Source of the DNA: Streptomyces sp. CB02980
Lineage (GTDB): Bacteria > Actinomycetota > Actinomycetes > Streptomycetales > Streptomycetaceae
Reading direction: 5' to 3'
Assembly: GCF_014451325.2 (NCBI RefSeq)
Contig: NZ_JACSCH020000012.1
Coordinates: forward strand, 124,001 to 188,000
Length of the DNA: 64,000 nucleotides
Shown: positions 61,117 to 64,000 of the stretch, piece after piece
How the letters are laid out: each line of letters opens with the position of its first letter
How positions within the stretch are numbered: position 1 is the first letter of the stretch
The notes under the pieces: model-generated
The model's database searches: none
What the model saw: the letters and a program-made list of their open reading frames with translations, nothing else
What the model was told of the DNA's origin: nothing
Translations under genes and position numbers: made by a program

Positions 61117-62567
61117 GCCCGCGCCGTGCTCCCGTCCTGGCGTGCAGCGTCCTCGGTGCGGCGGTCGTCGCCCTCGACGGCACCGTCCTCACCGTCGCCC
61201 AACCCGCCCTCCAACGCGACCTGCACGCGGATGTCGGCCAGGTCCAGTGGACCAGCACCGCGTACCTCGTCGCCGTCGCGAGCCTCCTGGTCTTCGCAGG
61301 ACGGCTCGGCGACCGCTACGGCCACCGCCGGGTCTTCGCCGTCGGCGCCCTCGGCTTCGCCGCCGCCTCCACCGGAATCGCCCTGGCCCCCGGCATCGGC
61401 ACCGTGATCGTGCTCCGGGTGCTCCAGGGGGTGTGCGGCGCGCTCCTCCAGCCCGCCACGCTCGGCATGCTCCGGACCGCCTACCCGCCGGATCGGCTCG
61501 GCACCCCCATCGCCGTGCGCACCGCCGCCATCGGCCTCGCCGCCGCGGCCGGCCCGCTCGTCGGCGGCGCGCTGGTCTCCGCGTACGGCTGGCGCTCGGT
61601 CTTCCTCCTCGGCGTACCCCCGACCCTCGCCATCGGCCTGATCGCGCTCGCCACCCGAGAACGCCCGAACGAAGCGAACCCGTCGCGCGAACCGAGCCCG
61701 AAGCGGCAGACCGCCGCCACCGGCCTCTCCGCGCTCGACCCCGCCGGTGCCCTGCTGCTCGCCGTCACGCTGGGGCTGCTCGTCCACGGGCTCGTCGAGG
61801 CCGCCCGTCCCGGCGGCGCCCCCACCGGCCTGCTCGCCGTCGCCGGGGCCGTCCTCACCGGCGTCGTCCTCGCCCGGCACGAGCGTCGTGCCGCGCGCCC
61901 CCTGCTGCCCCCGGAGCTGCTCCGGAGCGTGCCCGTCGTCGCCGGCCTCGCCGTCCTGCTCGCCGCCTCGGCCGCCCTCTCCGGCTCGCTCTTCGTGGCG
62001 ACGTACTTCCTGCAGGACGTCCAGGGTCTCGACCCACTCGACTGCGCGCTGCGCGTCCTCCCGCTCGCCGTCCTCATCGTGCTCGGCGCGCCCCTCTGCC
62101 CGACGCTCCAGCGCCGCTTCGGCCCCCGGCGTACGGCGACCGCCGGCGCCGCCCTGCTCACGCTCGGGGTGCTGCTCCTCGCCCGGCTCGACACGACCGC
62201 CGGCGCCGCCGCCGTCGGCGTGAGCGCCGCGCTGCTGGGCGCCGGGTTCGTCACCCTGATGGTCACCGCGACCTCGGTCGTCGTGCACCGCGCACCCGAG
62301 GCCCACGCCGGAGTCGCCGGCGGTCTCCAGCAGACCGCGATGAACATCGGACCCGCGCTCGGCGTCGCCACCGCGACCCTGCTGCTCGCCCTCGTCCCCG
62401 ACGGCGGCTTCGTACCGTCCCGGGGCGTCGCCCTCCCGGCCCTCGTCCTGATCGCCGCACTCGCACTCCCCGCTGCGCTCGCCCTGCCCCGCGGCGCCGA
62501 CCGGCGGAGGACACGCCCGGAGCCGCCGACACCCCGGGCCGGACGCCGACCGTGCGTACGATCATGA
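61113..62567 (+). CDS. DHA2 (EmrB/QacA) multidrug efflux MFS transporter
   Basis: 484 residues, fourteen hydrophobic helices. Motif A is GRLGDRYGHRRVF, motif C ATLGMLRTAYPPDRLG..GPLVGGALVSAYGWRSVF, and DGTVLTVAQPALQ in helix 1 is typical of DHA2. Exports lipophilic compounds with H+. In an operon with the TetR repressor, which likely senses the substrate. Confidence 0.95.
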   Translation: MSPRRAPVLACSVLGAAVVALDGTVLTVAQPALQRDLHADVGQVQWTSTAYLVAVASLLVFAGRLGDRYGHRRVFAVGALGFAAASTGIALAPGIGTVIVLRVLQGVCGALLQPATLGMLRTAYPPDRLGTPIAVRTAAIGLAAAAGPLVGGALVSAYGWRSVFLLGVPPTLAIGLIALATRERPNEANPSREPSPKRQTAATGLSALDPAGALLLAVTLGLLVHGLVEAARPGGAPTGLLAVAGAVLTGVVLARHERRAARPLLPPELLRSVPVVAGLAVLLAASAALSGSLFVATYFLQDVQGLDPLDCALRVLPLAVLIVLGAPLCPTLQRRFGPRRTATAGAALLTLGVLLLARLDTTAGAAAVGVSAALLGAGFVTLMVTATSVVVHRAPEAHAGVAGGLQQTAMNIGPALGVATATLLLALVPDGGFVPSRGVALPALVLIAALALPAALALPRGADRRRTRPEPPTPRAGRRPCVRS

Positions 62568-62568
62568 A

Positions 62569-63681
62569 ATGCCAGCAGGTCTGCGGGCTCGTCCCGACGC
62601 CCCGACGCGCACCCAGTTCAACCTCGGTCGCGCGCTGCCCTTCCTGGTCCTGGCGCTGGCGTTCGTCGCCGATCTGCTGACCCCCGACCGGGACCGCTTC
62701 GACCGGCTCCTCGTCGCCGCACCCGCGCTCGCCGCCGTCACCTGGAGCGTGCCCTGGACGATCGTCATCGGGCTGCTCGCCGTCGTGGCCCGGCTGGTCC
62801 TCAGTCTCATCAGGGGCGAGTTCGCCGAGGCGCCCGAACTCGTCACGAACCTGATCGTGATCGCCGGAGTCACCGCCGCCGCTGCCTGGGTCAGCCGGGT
62901 CCGCACCCGCTACGAGCAGGACATGCGCGAACTCACCGCCGTCGCCGAGGTCGTCCAGCGGGTCGTGCTGCGCCCGCTCCCCACCCACCTCGGACGCTTC
63001 GACCTGCATCTGCTGTACGTGGCGGCCGCGGCCAAGGCCAGGATCGGGGGCGACTTCTACGAGGCCGTACGGGTCCCCGGCGCCGTACGGATCATGCTCG
63101 GCGACGTCCAGGGCAAGGGCCTCGGCGCCGTCGAGACGGCCTCCGTGCTCCTCGGCTCCTTCCGCGCCGCCGTCAACGACGCCGCCGACCTGGCCGCCCT
63201 CGCCGACCGGCTCGACGAGGGCCTCGCCCGCTACGGCGCCTGGGATCCGGACTCCGACGCCGCCGAACGCTTCGCCACCGTCGTGCTCGTGGAACTCCCC
63301 GACGGCGAGGACATCGCACGGCTCCTCAGCTGCGGCCACCCCGCCCCGCTGCTCCAGCGCGGCGGTGAGGTCGAGCCCGTGGGCTTCGCCGACCCCTCGC
63401 TGCCCGTGAACCTCGCGGGCCTCGCCGACTCCCACCATCGCATCGAGGAGGTGCCGTTCGGGCCGGGGGACCGGATGCTCCTCTACACCGACGGCGTCAG
63501 CGAGACCCGCGACCGGACCGGCACCTTCTATCCGCTGGAACTGCGCCTGCGCGGCTGGGTGCGGGAACCGGCCGAGGAGGTGCCGGCCCTCCTCCACAAG
63601 GACCTCACCGACTACGGAGCCGGCGGCCTCGACGACGACGTCGCCGCCCTGCTCGTGGTGGTTCCGCCCGAATACCGCTGA
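62569..63681 (+). CDS. Membrane PP2C/SpoIIE-type Ser/Thr phosphatase
   Basis: 370 residues. Four N-terminal membrane helices (ALPFLVLALAFVADLL, VPWTIVIGLLAVVARLVL, LVTNLIVIAGVTAAAAWV) then a SpoIIE phosphatase domain (~130-365): GGDFYEAVRV, MLGDVQGKGLGAVETASVLL, SCGHPAPLL, LLYTDGVSE and GLDDDVAALLVV. Dephosphorylates anti-anti-sigma factors in the RsbU pathway; partner unknown. Starts 2 bp after the transporter stop. Confidence 0.94.
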   Translation: MPAGLRARPDAPTRTQFNLGRALPFLVLALAFVADLLTPDRDRFDRLLVAAPALAAVTWSVPWTIVIGLLAVVARLVLSLIRGEFAEAPELVTNLIVIAGVTAAAAWVSRVRTRYEQDMRELTAVAEVVQRVVLRPLPTHLGRFDLHLLYVAAAAKARIGGDFYEAVRVPGAVRIMLGDVQGKGLGAVETASVLLGSFRAAVNDAADLAALADRLDEGLARYGAWDPDSDAAERFATVVLVELPDGEDIARLLSCGHPAPLLQRGGEVEPVGFADPSLPVNLAGLADSHHRIEEVPFGPGDRMLLYTDGVSETRDRTGTFYPLELRLRGWVREPAEEVPALLHKDLTDYGAGGLDDDVAALLVVVPPEYR

Positions 63682-63853
63682 ACCCGACCCGCCCTCGTCG
63701 TCCCCAAACATCGAGTTCGGGGCGGCTTGTGTCGTTCCCGACCGGTTGCGTGACACGTGCGCTGTTCGTGCGCTCTGGTCGCTCCGACCCGCATAGGTGA
63801 GGCTTGCGACCGTCCGCAACGCGGACAGTCACCAGTCTAGTCGAGAGGAACGG

Positions 63854-64000
63854 GTGCACGTGCCCAAGGAGAACCCCTTCACCACCGGCTCGTCCGAACG
63901 CTTTCCCGGCTTCCCGGACGTCACGGCGGCCCTGACCGCGGCCGAGACCTCCCGGATCACCGCACGCGGCCTCTGGGCCGCCGACGGAACGGTGGACCCC
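63854..64000 (+). CDS. Start of an unidentified gene (C-terminus outside window)
   Basis: An open frame from GTG 63854 (or GTG 63860) with AGAGGAA upstream runs to the window edge: HVPKENPFTTGSSERFPGFP, then VTAALTAAETSRITARGLWAADG. Composition is that of a real gene. Not recognised from 49 residues. Confidence 0.65.
   Translation, partial: MHVPKENPFTTGSSERFPGFPDVTAALTAAETSRITARGLWAADGTVDP

Overview
The window is very GC-rich, with coding frames biased to G/C in the third position, frequent GTG starts and short ATGA overlaps. It carries a complete conservon (cvnABCD), Streptomyces-type NsrR, SWIM/SNF2, LysR and TetR genes and many lineage-specific secreted proteins. All of this points to the chromosome of a Streptomyces or a close relative. 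No rRNA, tRNA, CRISPR array or intact transposon was seen.

Positions 1-7990 look like an accessory island. Two divergent arms form a CATRA-type conflict system. Leftward are a small helical protein and a coiled-coil membrane protein that runs off the window. Rightward are a CHAT (caspase-like) protease and a 1063-residue winged-helix/TPR protein. Both gene pairs overlap by exactly 14 nt, and I find no P-loop NTPase in any of the four. A frameshifted tail of a tyrosine integrase lies just beyond the island.

Positions 7994-26100 hold metabolic and housekeeping genes: an aldehyde dehydrogenase with its GAF regulator; folD under a ZTP riboswitch whose 3' strand can also mask the ribosome binding site; a Ser-Asp-repeat membrane protein; a SWIM + SNF2 pair; a fatty acid desaturase; a MOSC protein behind a perfect palindrome; a secreted tannase-like esterase; a Ser/Thr kinase fused to an extracellular solute-binding domain; and a methyltransferase.

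Positions 26280-36120 hold signalling and DNA genes: an MHYT membrane sensor, the conservon, an F420-type oxidoreductase, an orphan roadblock protein, a DNA-binding-like protein and an ATP-dependent DNA ligase. Positions 36300-48700 mix cell-envelope and secreted proteins (a NodB deacetylase lipoprotein, an I36-type inhibitor, an L,D-transpeptidase, a PHB-depolymerase-like esterase) with a nitric oxide module (hmp/nsrR, with a matching operator at each), two SHOCT proteins around a DUF6325-like protein, a peroxiredoxin and a divergent PadR/SRPBCC pair.

Positions 48800-64000 hold a LysR/MFS/cupin locus, an M20 amidohydrolase, a three-gene operon (unknown 475-residue protein, MoxR AAA+ ATPase, metallopeptidase/VWA protein), a TetR/AidB-like acyl-CoA dehydrogenase operon behind a perfect palindrome, a GDT1 manganese exporter under a yybP-ykoY riboswitch, a TetR/drug-efflux pair with two operators, a PP2C phosphatase and the start of one further gene.
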